The notes: a model not told the origin generated them from the sequence alone. A stretch of DNA of 27,328 bases from Bacteroidales bacterium (GCA_007128045.1 SKYG01000279.1:1-27328); one strand, 5' to 3'; positions 13,973 through 22,083 are shown, numbered from the stretch's first letter. Program-made: numbers and translations.

Positions 13973-16348
13973 TTAATGATTGGACTTGAAAATTTTGATC
14001 GTTTCATGGGTATTTTCTGTAATAACCCGTATGTAATATATTCCTGCCGGAAGCTGTCCGGTATACTTACCTATATCCAATTGATGTTTGCCGGAAACCA
14101 GGATATCAACCCGGTCTGAAATCAGTCTCTGACCCTTGATATCGTATAGCTGAATGAAAGCCGTGCCTGAATGATCTTGTTGCCACACTAAGGAGGAGGT
14201 GACATCTATCGGATTGGGGAACACCGTTGCCGACATACTGATATCGTTAGCTTCATTCACCATCGTATGATCAATTCCAACCCCCTTTAGAGTAATCTCA
14301 TAGTTCTCATTATTTGCATTTGATTCAAAGCTCATGGTTGCACTATAGGTTGCGGCGTATTCAGGAGAAAAGACCACCGGAACATCGACAAGGTCGCCTG
14401 CAGTAATTGTATATGGAACAGATAGGTCAAGAGAAAAAGCATCATCGGTAATAAAAACATCTGAGATTACAAGCGGTATATTGCCTGTATTTTGCAATGA
14501 AATATCCATCGTGAAGTTTTGATTCAGAGACACGTCACCAAAATCAAGTATAGGATTCACAGCATTTATCAGCGCGGCTTCGGCCGGTGCATTGGCCAAT
14601 AAGGGAACAACCACCCTTGGTTGATGCGGCAGATATACCGTAAAAGCAAGCTCACCGGAATAAGATCCTGGCTCTGTGGGACTGAAGCCAAGCTCAATAG
14701 ATTCCTGCCCCTGAGGCGGAATTGTGATTCCCGATTTTGTTGCCACATTATACAGGAAAACAGGGTCGCCAGAAAAACCATCCAGGCTAACAGTCAGAGA
14801 TTCATCACTGGTATTGGAGATTATCAACGTTTTTTGGGTATAGCCTCCAACCACAGCTGGCTCAAAAACAACTTCAGCAGGATCAAAAGCTGGTGTACCC
14901 AAGTCAATATTGAGAAATAATGTTTCATGGTTTCGCACCTCCAATCCATCATAAAACCTTACTGGATACCCATCAGATTTTATTGTTACATTATAAGCAC
15001 CTTCCAGAAGGGGTCTTTGAAAGGCACCTCCCGGCAGGGCAGCAACAACTGTTGAAGATTCGTCGTCGTAATCAGGTATTACAATTTCTGCGGTAAGATA
15101 TTTATCTGAAGCAGCATCCCTTACCACACCATGAATGCCATACAAGGCCTGGTGCATATAATTGATCAATGATCTGTAGTTATAGTTCCATAGAGCCGGC
15201 AGTGTGCTGGTAGGAGGAGATTTCACTACTGACAGTTCCAATGTAAGTTCACGTTGTCTGGCAAAATAGTTCATATAATCCTGGCGGCTTCTTGATACAA
15301 CATACCAATCACCACCATGAGTAACACCATGATTGAAACTGGGCCCTACGGGGGCCATATAGGTTGACGGGCTGTAATGCCTAGCTGTATCGGCATATTC
15401 GTGTGATACAAACTGCCACCAATGATGGTCTGCATGTTTTCTTATATTAGATGTCCAAAAATCGTAGGGATAGTTTACACACTCAATACCGGAATGGATA
15501 TTTGCCGACATAACGAACTGCAGGGAGTCTGTCAGGTTGATCATGGCTTGTGTTTCGGGTTGGATGTTGGTACCATCGCCCGTAACGACAATTGGATAGT
15601 TACGATTCAGATCGATGCCATTGCTATTGGATCTGGTAGCCCCGGAAATGGTGTTGTTATTGTTGGTGTATGTACCGTCGGGGTTTTCGTTGGGACATAT
15701 CCATATCTCCAGTTTGTCCATCAGGTAAGTGATCGACTCATCCTGGCCATATCCATTAAGCAGATGATGTATAAGCCGCAGCATGAGGTTAAACCCCGGC
15801 GGCTCGTCTCCATGCATGGCAGATGTGTACATAAACCGCGGCCGAACCTGATTTGTGCTCTTATTGCCGGTAATTTTCAGGAATAGTAATTTTCGTTCGC
15901 TATCCAAAGTTTTAATATTGACCAGTTTGCAAAGGTCAGGAAAATTCGCAGCAAACTGTTGCATCATATCTTCATACGCTTCATACGTAGGATAAAAATC
16001 CCACGATTCTATCTCTGAAATATTGACAGAGGCCCGCATGGAATAGCTTTTCTCTGCAAGTTGAAGGCCTGGGGGTACATGTACCAGATAGTTCAATCCC
16101 AATTTAAGGAAGGCGTCAAACTCTTGCGTATTGGCATAAGCAAAAACCCTGTCATCCGACATATAATCAAAAGAGATTGCATGCATCAGTGAGTGATACA
16201 CGTGCTTGTCTGGAATGGGAAAGGAGAAATACACCTCTCCCCTTTCTTCCAGACATGTTTTTGCCGGGATGTCTGAAACGGGAGGCACTAATGCCGGTAG
16301 TTCACAGACTGCAAAGAAAGTAAGAAAAATAAGAAATACTCTTCTCAA
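13973..16348 (-). CDS. Secreted M14 zinc carboxypeptidase with T9SS type A sorting domain
   Basis: Protein of 791 residues exported by Sec and then by type IX secretion. The N-terminus MRRVFLIFLTFFAVCELPAL is a signal peptide. The M14 domain (about 118-410) has zinc ligands His179 and Glu182 (HGDE) and His285 (NIHSG), substrate-site DLNRNYP (246-252), and catalytic Glu371 (ELTLELS). A regulatory-like beta domain (about 410-480) and two ASPM/DUF1573-like Ig repeats (about 490-690) follow, then a C-terminal sorting domain starting at VFPNPIDVTSS and ending IYYIRVITENTHETIKIFKS. The start is TTG at 16348, overlapping the dapA stop as TTGA; no ATG lies before the signal peptide. It probably acts at the surface or outside the cell on peptides. 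Confidence 0.9.
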   Translation of the reverse strand: MRRVFLIFLTFFAVCELPALVPPVSDIPAKTCLEERGEVYFSFPIPDKHVYHSLMHAISFDYMSDDRVFAYANTQEFDAFLKLGLNYLVHVPPGLQLAEKSYSMRASVNISEIESWDFYPTYEAYEDMMQQFAANFPDLCKLVNIKTLDSERKLLFLKITGNKSTNQVRPRFMYTSAMHGDEPPGFNLMLRLIHHLLNGYGQDESITYLMDKLEIWICPNENPDGTYTNNNNTISGATRSNSNGIDLNRNYPIVVTGDGTNIQPETQAMINLTDSLQFVMSANIHSGIECVNYPYDFWTSNIRKHADHHWWQFVSHEYADTARHYSPSTYMAPVGPSFNHGVTHGGDWYVVSRSRQDYMNYFARQRELTLELSVVKSPPTSTLPALWNYNYRSLINYMHQALYGIHGVVRDAASDKYLTAEIVIPDYDDESSTVVAALPGGAFQRPLLEGAYNVTIKSDGYPVRFYDGLEVRNHETLFLNIDLGTPAFDPAEVVFEPAVVGGYTQKTLIISNTSDESLTVSLDGFSGDPVFLYNVATKSGITIPPQGQESIELGFSPTEPGSYSGELAFTVYLPHQPRVVVPLLANAPAEAALINAVNPILDFGDVSLNQNFTMDISLQNTGNIPLVISDVFITDDAFSLDLSVPYTITAGDLVDVPVVFSPEYAATYSATMSFESNANNENYEITLKGVGIDHTMVNEANDISMSATVFPNPIDVTSSLVWQQDHSGTAFIQLYDIKGQRLISDRVDILVSGKHQLDIGKYTGQLPAGIYYIRVITENTHETIKIFKSNH

Positions 16349-17253
16349 GGTATTTTTGATGTATGGGCAAAGGAGTTCATTTCATTCAGGATGGTTGATA
16401 TTTGGTTACTAAGTGCCTTATTAATTTTTACCAGAGGGAGTCGTAATGAATTAAGGCACAGACCTTTCATATGCAGGACGGCTTTTATTCCTGATGGGCT
16501 CCCATCGGCATAGATGGCTTCAATAACATCAACCAGCCTGGTTTGTATTTGTCTGGCAGAGACAAAGTCATTCTGCAGGCAGTATCGTATCATCTGAGAA
16601 AATTCTCTGGGGAATGCATTGGAAACGACCGAGATCACTCCGTCACCCCCAATGGCCATAAACGGTAAAGCCAGGTCATCATTTCCTGAGATAACTAAAA
16701 ACTTTTCCGGTTTATATTTTATAATTTTTGCACATTGCGCCAAATCCTGCGAGGCTTCTTTTATACCTATTATTCCGTTCACTTCTCTGGCAATCTGCAA
16801 ACACGTTTCTGCCTTGATATTGGAGCCGGTTCTTGAAGGTACGTTATACATTATAATTGGAACCGGAGAGATGGCTGCAAGGGCTTTATAATGATAAAAA
16901 ATGCCTTTTTGTTGCGGCTTATTATAATAGGGGCTGACAGACAGTATCGCATCGATACCCTCGAAAGAGGTTTGTCGAATGGAGTTTTCAATTTCCTGGG
17001 TGTTGTTACCTCCAATGCCGATAACAACAGGCACCCGTTTATCAACCATTTCAACAGCAAAATTTATCACTGCACATCGTTCGTCTGTATTCAATGTCAC
17101 AGATTCTCCTGTAGTTCCTAAAAAGACGATATATTCAACCTGATTGCCAATCTGGTATTCAATCAGATTCTGGAAAGATTTGAAGTCAACGTTTCCATCT
17201 TTATTAAAAGGGGTAACGATAGCTGTTCCGGTTCCCCTGAATTTTTCAAACAT
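16345..17253 (-). CDS. dapA: 4-hydroxy-tetrahydrodipicolinate synthase
   Basis: Condenses pyruvate with aspartate semialdehyde in the first committed step to meso-diaminopimelate and lysine. The protein has 302 residues with the aldolase-type barrel. GTTGE (46-50) binds pyruvate carboxylate, Tyr136 (MYNVPSRTG) is the catalytic tyrosine, Arg141 lies in the same motif, and Lys165 (GIKEAS) forms the Schiff base. All key residues are present. It overlaps the upstream unknown gene by 8 nt and the downstream peptidase by 4 nt, so all three should be one translationally coupled unit. DAP links it functionally to the Mur ligase at 4515. Confidence 0.96.
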   Translation of the reverse strand: MFEKFRGTGTAIVTPFNKDGNVDFKSFQNLIEYQIGNQVEYIVFLGTTGESVTLNTDERCAVINFAVEMVDKRVPVVIGIGGNNTQEIENSIRQTSFEGIDAILSVSPYYNKPQQKGIFYHYKALAAISPVPIIMYNVPSRTGSNIKAETCLQIAREVNGIIGIKEASQDLAQCAKIIKYKPEKFLVISGNDDLALPFMAIGGDGVISVVSNAFPREFSQMIRYCLQNDFVSARQIQTRLVDVIEAIYADGSPSGIKAVLHMKGLCLNSLRLPLVKINKALSNQISTILNEMNSFAHTSKIP

Positions 17254-17806
17254 CAGATTCTGGTTTTTTTATGATTTTTAAATAATGAATGACATGGTTC
17301 ATAAGGTCTTCCAGGTTTACTTCATCAGACACCTGAATTAACAGATCAAATATGTCTACCTGTTCAGGATTAAACCTGCCCACCTTATATTTTGCATTTG
17401 ATATACCGGCAATAAACTTGGTATGGAACAGGGTTGAAGGAGACAAATCGATCAATATATCCAACTGATCATCAACAAATTGATTCATCAGGTTTGTTTT
17501 CATTCTAAGATTCCAGGCAAAATCCTTTTTCTGACAAAACACCCAGTTTACCTGATGAAGCAGGTAGCCAGGTAATTTCTTTTGTTGCACGTACCCCATG
17601 CATTGCACCTTCTTGCCCATGTCTTGCAGCGTTTTAACATAATTGGCTGTCAGCCTGTAATCTGCTGCTTCGCTGGCATCGAAAACCAAGCCGATTTTAT
17701 TGGCGTCATTAAGCCCCATAACCATTTTCTTACGTTCGCGTCTGGACATATGGCGACGTAAGAAATAGTACCGTATAAACTTTCGGGTTTTTTTTACAAC
17801 TTCCAC
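17246..17806 (-). CDS. Uncharacterised conserved protein upstream of dapA
   Basis: 186 residues, no recognised catalytic motif. The N-terminus is strongly basic (VKKTRKFIRYYFLRRHMSRR), with no signal peptide. The rest alternates hydrophobic strands and helices: KIGLVFDASE, DMGKKVQCMGYVQ, NQFVDDQLDILIDLSPSTLF and IQVSDEVNLEDLMNHVIHYL, suggesting an alpha/beta fold. I recall a Bacteroidota family of this size and start next to dapA (possibly DUF6913), but I am not certain. It overlaps dapA by 8 nt at its 3' end and is the first gene of the three-gene unit. The start is the first ATG after the gap at 17807-17909. Function unknown. Confidence 0.72.
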   Translation of the reverse strand: MEVVKKTRKFIRYYFLRRHMSRRERKKMVMGLNDANKIGLVFDASEAADYRLTANYVKTLQDMGKKVQCMGYVQQKKLPGYLLHQVNWVFCQKKDFAWNLRMKTNLMNQFVDDQLDILIDLSPSTLFHTKFIAGISNAKYKVGRFNPEQVDIFDLLIQVSDEVNLEDLMNHVIHYLKIIKKPESDV

Positions 17807-17848
17807 CGCAATCTATTTTAACAACAGGCAATACGAATTATAAGAAAT

Positions 17849-17856
17849 CAAAATTA
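17849..17856 (-). promoter_or_regulatory. Candidate -7 box for the dapA unit
   Basis: CAAAATTA on the + strand reads TAATTTTG on the - strand, fitting TAnnTTTG. It lies 43 bp upstream of the first gene of the unit. No convincing -33 TTG is placed at the usual distance. Confidence 0.3.
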
Positions 17857-17909
17857 CTAGTATTTGTAATTAAATGATCATTTTAAACAGCAAATTTAAC
17901 AACCAATGT

Positions 17910-18428
17910 CTATTTCGCCCTATATACATTTATGATCTCACCGATAAAAAAGCGATGGTAGTCTTTTTTTGTATAGATTTTTTCGAGGTCGAATGAAAGG
18001 AAAAGTTCTGGTTTTATGTCGTCAAAATATAATTTTCGACATTCCAATGCCAGTTTCGCCTGTTTAAAGATCAGGTTACCAGAGGGTGTTTCCATGGTAT
18101 CCAGCCCTTCGACATTCATCTTATCAATATTTCTTCCTGACTTAGAGCCACATAGGTTCAGAATATTTCTATGCTTCTCATCAAAGAAATTGAGTGTATA
18201 GCCAGGATTCTCCTCCATAAAGAGCATCGTATATCTTTGTGGCCTAATAAATGCGATAGCTATAGGTTTTTTCCATAAAATTCCTGCGGTGCCCCAACTG
18301 GCAGTCATCATATTATAATGGACGCGTGTGCCTGCGCAAACCAGCATCCAATCACTTCCAATCAGTTTAAAGATATTATCCTGAATATCTTCGGGTTTAA
18401 TAGTATCAAAAAGGTCTTGCATAGTCAT
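17910..18428 (-). CDS. Flavin reductase-like / flavoredoxin-family FMN-binding protein
   Basis: 172 residues with the split-barrel flavin-binding pattern: WMLVCAGTRVHYNMMTASWG at about 27-46, then ILWKKPIAIAFIRPQRYTML, NPGYTLNFF, and C-terminal ECRKLYFDDI and HRFFIGEIINVYRA. In the family the N-x-M-T-A-S-W-G segment contacts FMN. It may be a flavodoxin-like electron carrier or an NAD(P)H:flavin reductase; the partner is unknown. It is monocistronic or the last gene of its strand block: the PhnP-like gene lies divergently 99 nt away. An in-frame ATG two codons downstream (MQDLF) is an alternative start. Confidence 0.82.
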   Translation of the reverse strand: MTMQDLFDTIKPEDIQDNIFKLIGSDWMLVCAGTRVHYNMMTASWGTAGILWKKPIAIAFIRPQRYTMLFMEENPGYTLNFFDEKHRNILNLCGSKSGRNIDKMNVEGLDTMETPSGNLIFKQAKLALECRKLYFDDIKPELFLSFDLEKIYTKKDYHRFFIGEIINVYRAK

Positions 18429-18484
18429 ATCAATAAAAACGCCTGCAATTTACTAAAAAACGCGCACATGACCTACATACACTG

Positions 18485-18511
18485 TTGTATCTGCATAATT
18501 AGTTATCTTTG
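18485..18511 (+). promoter_or_regulatory. Bacteroidota-type promoter for the PhnP-like gene
   Basis: TTG at 18485-18487 and TATCTTTG at 18504-18511, N16 apart, just below the usual range. A purine-rich AGGGGG lies directly upstream of the ATG at 18528, unusually SD-like for this window. Confidence 0.5.
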
Positions 18512-18527
18512 TTTAAAAACAGGGGGT

Positions 18528-19289
18528 ATGAGGGTAACAGTACTGGGAACCGGAACTTCACAGGGTGTTCCTGTTATTGCATGTCAATGTGAAGTTTGTC
18601 AAAGTAATGATCAGCATGACAAGCGGCTGCGTTCAGCTATCATGGTCAGTGATCAGAACACCTGCCTCGTGATCGATGCCGGTGCAGATTTCCGGCAACA
18701 AATGCTCACACACCAGGTGAAAAGAGTTGACGGACTTCTCATCACCCACGGTCATAAAGACCATACTGGTGGTCTTGATGATGTTCGTGCGTTTAACTGG
18801 GTACTTAAAAAGCCGATAGACATATGGGCACGGAAAGATGTGCAGGATATTGTAAAAAGAGAGTTCCCCTATGCATTTGGTGACAACAAGTATCCAGGCG
18901 CCCCGGAAATAAACCTCCGTACCATTCAAGATGATGATATAGTTATAGGAAGTATGCGGATAACCCCTGTTAACGCCTTACATGGCAATCTGCCTGTTAC
19001 CGGATTCAGGATCGGAGCATTTTCTTACCTCACTGATGCGAGCAGGATTGACACGGAGGAACTCCAAAAGATGAAGGGTTCCAGGGCTATCATTATTAAT
19101 GCGTTACGCCAGCAACAACACCATTCACATTTCTCGTTAAGCGAAGCTGTAGATATCCTTAAGTACCTCGCACCGGAGAAGGGATATATCACTCATATCA
19201 GCCATCAGATGGGGTTTCACAGTAAGGTGCAACAACTGCTTCCGGAGAATGTATTTCTGGCGTATGATGGACTTGTTATTCAGGTCTGA
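18528..19289 (+). CDS. PhnP-like MBL-fold phosphodiesterase/hydrolase
   Basis: 253 residues from ATG 18528 (MRVTVLGTGTSQGVPVIACQ), chosen because AGGGGG precedes it and the family begins at this strand; an earlier in-frame ATG at 18318 would overlap the divergent flavin gene. Cysteines in CQCEVCQS resemble the CxCxxC zinc segment of PhnP, followed by LRSAIMV. The MBL motif is THGHKDHTGG, with further ligands NALHGN, LTDAS and SHQMGFHSK. PhnP cleaves cyclic phosphoribosyl intermediates in phosphonate breakdown; close Bacteroidota relatives are annotated only as MBL-fold hydrolases, so the substrate is uncertain. Confidence 0.85.
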   Translation: MRVTVLGTGTSQGVPVIACQCEVCQSNDQHDKRLRSAIMVSDQNTCLVIDAGADFRQQMLTHQVKRVDGLLITHGHKDHTGGLDDVRAFNWVLKKPIDIWARKDVQDIVKREFPYAFGDNKYPGAPEINLRTIQDDDIVIGSMRITPVNALHGNLPVTGFRIGAFSYLTDASRIDTEELQKMKGSRAIIINALRQQQHHSHFSLSEAVDILKYLAPEKGYITHISHQMGFHSKVQQLLPENVFLAYDGLVIQV

Positions 19290-19335
19290 AGGCGGAGCGA
19301 AGCGAAGTCCCGAACGCATGTGAGGGATATCATAC

Positions 19336-19385
19336 AAGGTCGAAGGTCGAAGGTCGAAGGTCGAAGGTCAAAAGGTCGAGGATCA
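19336..19385 (+). repeat. Degenerate 7-bp tandem array (AAGGTCG)
   Basis: Four exact AAGGTCG units (19336-19363), then AAGGTCA, AAAGGTCG and AGGATCA. It lies between the PhnP-like gene and palindromes E-G. Two units of the same motif are at 13904-13915 next to palindrome C. Upstream at 19301-19312 is a short GAAGCGAAG repeat. Confidence 0.85.
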
Positions 19386-19391
19386 ATGCGG

Positions 19392-19415
19392 GTATAGGCC
19401 GGGCTTGACCGGCCT
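19392..19415 (+). repeat. REP-like palindrome E
   Basis: Head GTAT (19392-19395, not GTAG), perfect stem AGGCCGG (19396-19402) with CCGGCCT (19409-19415), loop GCTTGA. The stem differs from the GGACAGG family but is fully complementary, with the same loop. Confidence 0.8.
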
Positions 19416-19437
19416 GCGTATTATATGGCAGGCAACT

Positions 19438-19461
19438 GTAGGGACAGGGCTCGACCTGTCC
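19438..19461 (+). repeat. REP-like palindrome F
   Basis: Head GTAG (19438-19441), stem GGACAGG (19442-19448) with CCTGTCC (19455-19461), loop GCTCGA. It shares CAACT before the head with palindrome G, 50 bp downstream. Confidence 0.85.
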
Positions 19462-19487
19462 GAAACGCCGCAGGTTATTGGTCAACT

Positions 19488-19511
19488 GTAGGGACAGGGC
19501 TTGACCTGTCC
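19488..19511 (+). repeat. REP-like palindrome G
   Basis: Head GTAG (19488-19491), stem GGACAGG (19492-19498) with CCTGTCC (19505-19511), loop GCTTGA. It ends 5 bp before the stop codon of the - strand solute-binding protein gene at 19517. Confidence 0.85.
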
Positions 19512-19516
19512 GACTA

Positions 19517-21190
19517 TCATTGGGAAATTGAGACCTTTCGCAGGTCGAGATGGTTCAGGGGGTTATTTGACATTCCATTGACGTATGTTGGGACGAAGCG
19601 CACCGACTGGTCATAATAGAGAAATACTACCGGGGCTTCTGCGATAATGATTCGATCCATCTCGTGGTAAAGAGAATGTCGCAGGCTGTCGTTGGTAACC
19701 GACATAGCTTGTTCGTAAAGCTGATCAAAAGAGAGGTTTGTAAACCGGGTATAATTAGGTCCAGCCGGAGCATGGTTTTTACTGTAAAAGAGAGCCAGAT
19801 AGTTTTCGGCATCCGGGTAGTCGGCAATCCAGGAAGCCCTGAAGAAGCTGGCTTCTCCTTTGGCCATCATCTCACGAATAGTGGCTGGAGGCATTACATC
19901 AATCTGCAACCTTACGCCGATCCTGGCCAGTTCATGCTGAATATACTGGGCGATATCCTGATAAGCCTGATTGGTATGCAGGGTAATGGATGGCAGACCT
20001 GTTCCACCCGGGAAACCGGCTTCTGAGAGCAATTGCCTCGCTTTGTCGGCATTGTAATGATATCCTCCTTCATTGTTGGTAAATCCGGGCATCCCTACAG
20101 GAACGAAACCTGCATGTGCAGGAACCCCGATATTGTTACGTAAGAAAGTAAGCATCTTTACCCTGTCAAACCCATAATTAATTGCCTGTCTGATCTTTAT
20201 GCTTCTCAGAGGCCAATCAGGATACAGGCTATTAGTATCCATCAGGATGCCCAGGTATTCTGTGTTTAAGAATGGCATGGAGATTTTTTTGAATCTATCA
20301 TGATACCGGGGTTGTAATTCACCATCTGGAGTGAGCAGTTCATCCTTGTAGGAGGCATCTACTGACGACAGAAAGTCCAGGTTTCCTTTTACAAACTCCA
20401 GAAATGCCGTTTGTCTGTCGATGATAAAATTAATGGCTACAGCATCCAGATAAGGCAGGCGGTCTTCGCCATCAAACTCAAAGTACGCATCATTCTTCCG
20501 CAACACCAGCTTCACCCCTTCTTTCCAATATTGGAGGCGGAAGGGTCCGGTTCCAACGGGGTATTTCCGGAAGTCGTTACCATATTTGTCGATCGCTTCA
20601 TGTGGTATGGCAGAACAATAGGCCATGCTCAACAAGCCTAAGAATGGCGGAAATGCCTCTGACAATCTAAACATCAATGTTGTATCATTTTGTGCAGAGA
20701 TATTTAATGTTCCATCATCTTTGCGTGCTATGGCATGCATCACCCATGATCCTGGAGAATTTAACGAAGGGTCTACCAGGCGCGACAGGCTATAAACAAA
20801 ATCAGAGGCGACCACCCTTCGTCCCTTGTTATCCTGAAAGCAGGGATTATCGTGGAAGTAAATATCTGACCTCAGGAAGAAGGTATACACAAGACCATCG
20901 TCAGATATATTCCAGTTGTATGCGATTGCCGGGACAACATTTAGTTCATTATCTAATTCCACAAGGCTATTGAACAACTGAGAAACGGCCCATATATTTG
21001 ATTGGTTTCGTGCGTACACAGGGTCCAGTGAGGTGATGTTACCAGCTTCGTTATACCTGAAAACGGTCATGTTTTCATGATCACGGAAACCTCCAGCACA
21101 AGAAACGCATCCAAAAGAAAATACAATTAGTAATAAGAGGGCACTTAAGGCAACAAAGCACATTTGAAGATCAGTCCGGCACACCCTCAT
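19517..21190 (-). CDS. Family 5 (OppA/DppA-type) solute-binding lipoprotein
   Basis: 557 residues. The N-terminus has a long hydrophobic signal (FVALSALLLLIVFSFGC) with candidate lipobox cysteines at 28 and 31; neither fits the lipobox perfectly. The mature part matches extracellular solute-binding protein family 5: NITSLDPVYARNQSNIWAVS, LFNSLVELD, DGLVYTFFLRSDIYFHDNP, VGTGPFRLQYWKEGVKLVL, the paired-domain hinge regions, and RQAINYGFDRVKML, then GYHYNADKARQLLSEAGFP. These proteins bind peptides, nickel or other small ligands for an ABC importer. No permease or ATPase gene lies beside it, so partners are elsewhere or it acts alone. A candidate promoter lies at 21229-21236. Confidence 0.9.
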   Translation of the reverse strand: MRVCRTDLQMCFVALSALLLLIVFSFGCVSCAGGFRDHENMTVFRYNEAGNITSLDPVYARNQSNIWAVSQLFNSLVELDNELNVVPAIAYNWNISDDGLVYTFFLRSDIYFHDNPCFQDNKGRRVVASDFVYSLSRLVDPSLNSPGSWVMHAIARKDDGTLNISAQNDTTLMFRLSEAFPPFLGLLSMAYCSAIPHEAIDKYGNDFRKYPVGTGPFRLQYWKEGVKLVLRKNDAYFEFDGEDRLPYLDAVAINFIIDRQTAFLEFVKGNLDFLSSVDASYKDELLTPDGELQPRYHDRFKKISMPFLNTEYLGILMDTNSLYPDWPLRSIKIRQAINYGFDRVKMLTFLRNNIGVPAHAGFVPVGMPGFTNNEGGYHYNADKARQLLSEAGFPGGTGLPSITLHTNQAYQDIAQYIQHELARIGVRLQIDVMPPATIREMMAKGEASFFRASWIADYPDAENYLALFYSKNHAPAGPNYTRFTNLSFDQLYEQAMSVTNDSLRHSLYHEMDRIIIAEAPVVFLYYDQSVRFVPTYVNGMSNNPLNHLDLRKVSISQ

Positions 21191-21228
21191 TACTTATAAA
21201 TTAACCAGTTTACGAGCCATTTTATTGA

Positions 21229-21236
21229 CAAAAATA
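21229..21236 (-). promoter_or_regulatory. Candidate -7 box for the solute-binding protein gene
   Basis: CAAAAATA on the + strand reads TATTTTTG on the - strand, fitting TAnnTTTG. It lies 38 bp upstream of the start codon. A CAA (TTG on the - strand) at 21261-21263 is 24 bp further, slightly too far for the usual spacing. Confidence 0.4.
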
Positions 21237-21283
21237 CGCAACATCTACATGCTGTTGGCACAATATATTGAAGATTTATCCAT

Positions 21284-21291
21284 TATCTTTG
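21284..21291 (+). promoter_or_regulatory. Candidate -7 box for the SDR-lptG unit
   Basis: TATCTTTG fits TAnnTTTG exactly. The nearest TTG upstream (21268-21270) is 13 bp away, shorter than usual. The implied transcript would start close to 21298 with about 20 nt before the ATG at 21319. This promoter is divergent to that of the solute-binding protein gene. Confidence 0.45.
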
Positions 21292-21318
21292 AAAAGAATA
21301 TCATTATTTTTGTTTATA

Positions 21319-22083
21319 ATGGAGAAAACCGTATTAATTACAGGTGCCACCAGTGGCATTGGGCTGGCATGTACCAGGGCATTCGCATCAAAAGGTCACC
21401 GTATCATTATTTGTGGCCGTCGTACTGACAGGCTGGAATCATTAAAAAAGCAAACAGAACAGGGTTTTGGCGTTGACATTTTTTCTGTCCGGCTCGACGT
21501 AAGAGACAGGGTAGCCGTTAAAGAAGCCATTAGTAAGTTACCGGAAGAGTGGTCTGCTGTTGACATTCTTATAAACAATGCCGGACTTGCACTGGGTTTG
21601 ACCTCTATTGGAGAAGGTGATCAGGATGAATGGGACCAGATGATAGACACGAATATTAAAGGATTGTTATACATAAGCCGTGCAATTATTCCCGGTATGA
21701 TGAAGCGAAAAAGCGGCCACATCATCAATATTGGCTCTATCGCCGGCAGGGAAACATACCCTAGCGGGAATGTGTATTGTGCAACAAAATACGCTGTTGA
21801 TGCACTTACTCAAGGCATGCGTATCGATCTGGTATCATACGGTATAAAGGTAACCCAAATCAGTCCGGGTGCAACCGAAACGGAATTTAGTTTGATACGA
21901 TTCAAAGGAGATGCTGACAGGGCCAAAGATGTTTACAGAGGGTTCACACCGTTAAATGGAGATGACATAGCGAATGCCGTTTTGTACGCGGCCTCATTGC
22001 CCCCACATGTAAACATCAATGATATGCTGATCATGCCTGTCAGTCAGGCCAACGCTACAACAATTCACAGGGAACAATCATGA
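21319..22083 (+). CDS. NADP-type short-chain dehydrogenase, first gene of the lptG unit
   Basis: 254 residues from ATG 21319 (MEKTVLITGATSGIGLA). An earlier TTG in frame (21268) would add residues that cover the promoter box, so it is rejected. Cofactor loop TGATSGIG (8-15), GRR at 33-35 (the Arg pair favours NADP), NNAG at 86-89, Ser140, and YCATK with Tyr153 and Lys157 are all present. It resembles the YdfG group that oxidises 3-hydroxy acids or serine, but substrate is not predictable. Its stop overlaps the lptG start by 4 nt (ATGA), so it should be translationally coupled to lptG; a role in envelope lipid or sugar metabolism is possible, not shown. Confidence 0.9.
   Translation: MEKTVLITGATSGIGLACTRAFASKGHRIIICGRRTDRLESLKKQTEQGFGVDIFSVRLDVRDRVAVKEAISKLPEEWSAVDILINNAGLALGLTSIGEGDQDEWDQMIDTNIKGLLYISRAIIPGMMKRKSGHIINIGSIAGRETYPSGNVYCATKYAVDALTQGMRIDLVSYGIKVTQISPGATETEFSLIRFKGDADRAKDVYRGFTPLNGDDIANAVLYAASLPPHVNINDMLIMPVSQANATTIHREQS

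Noticed and set aside
15422..15886. A 154-codon + strand ORF inside the peptidase gene
   Set aside because: The opposite frame codes the M14 catalytic region with intact residues; the + strand translation has no recognisable pattern.
18318..18527. N-terminal extension of the PhnP-like protein from an ATG at 18318
   Set aside because: It would lie over the divergent flavin protein gene, shows no family similarity, and an SD-like AGGGGG with a promoter precedes the ATG at 18528.
19291..19335. GC-rich stretch with GAAGCGAAG as an RNA gene or coding region
   Set aside because: No convincing fold, start or frame was found; it is kept only as neighbouring repeat-rich DNA.
1722..19511. Palindromes A-G as a CRISPR array
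   Set aside because: They are scattered across three gaps with irregular spacing, have no regular spacers, and no cas genes are present.
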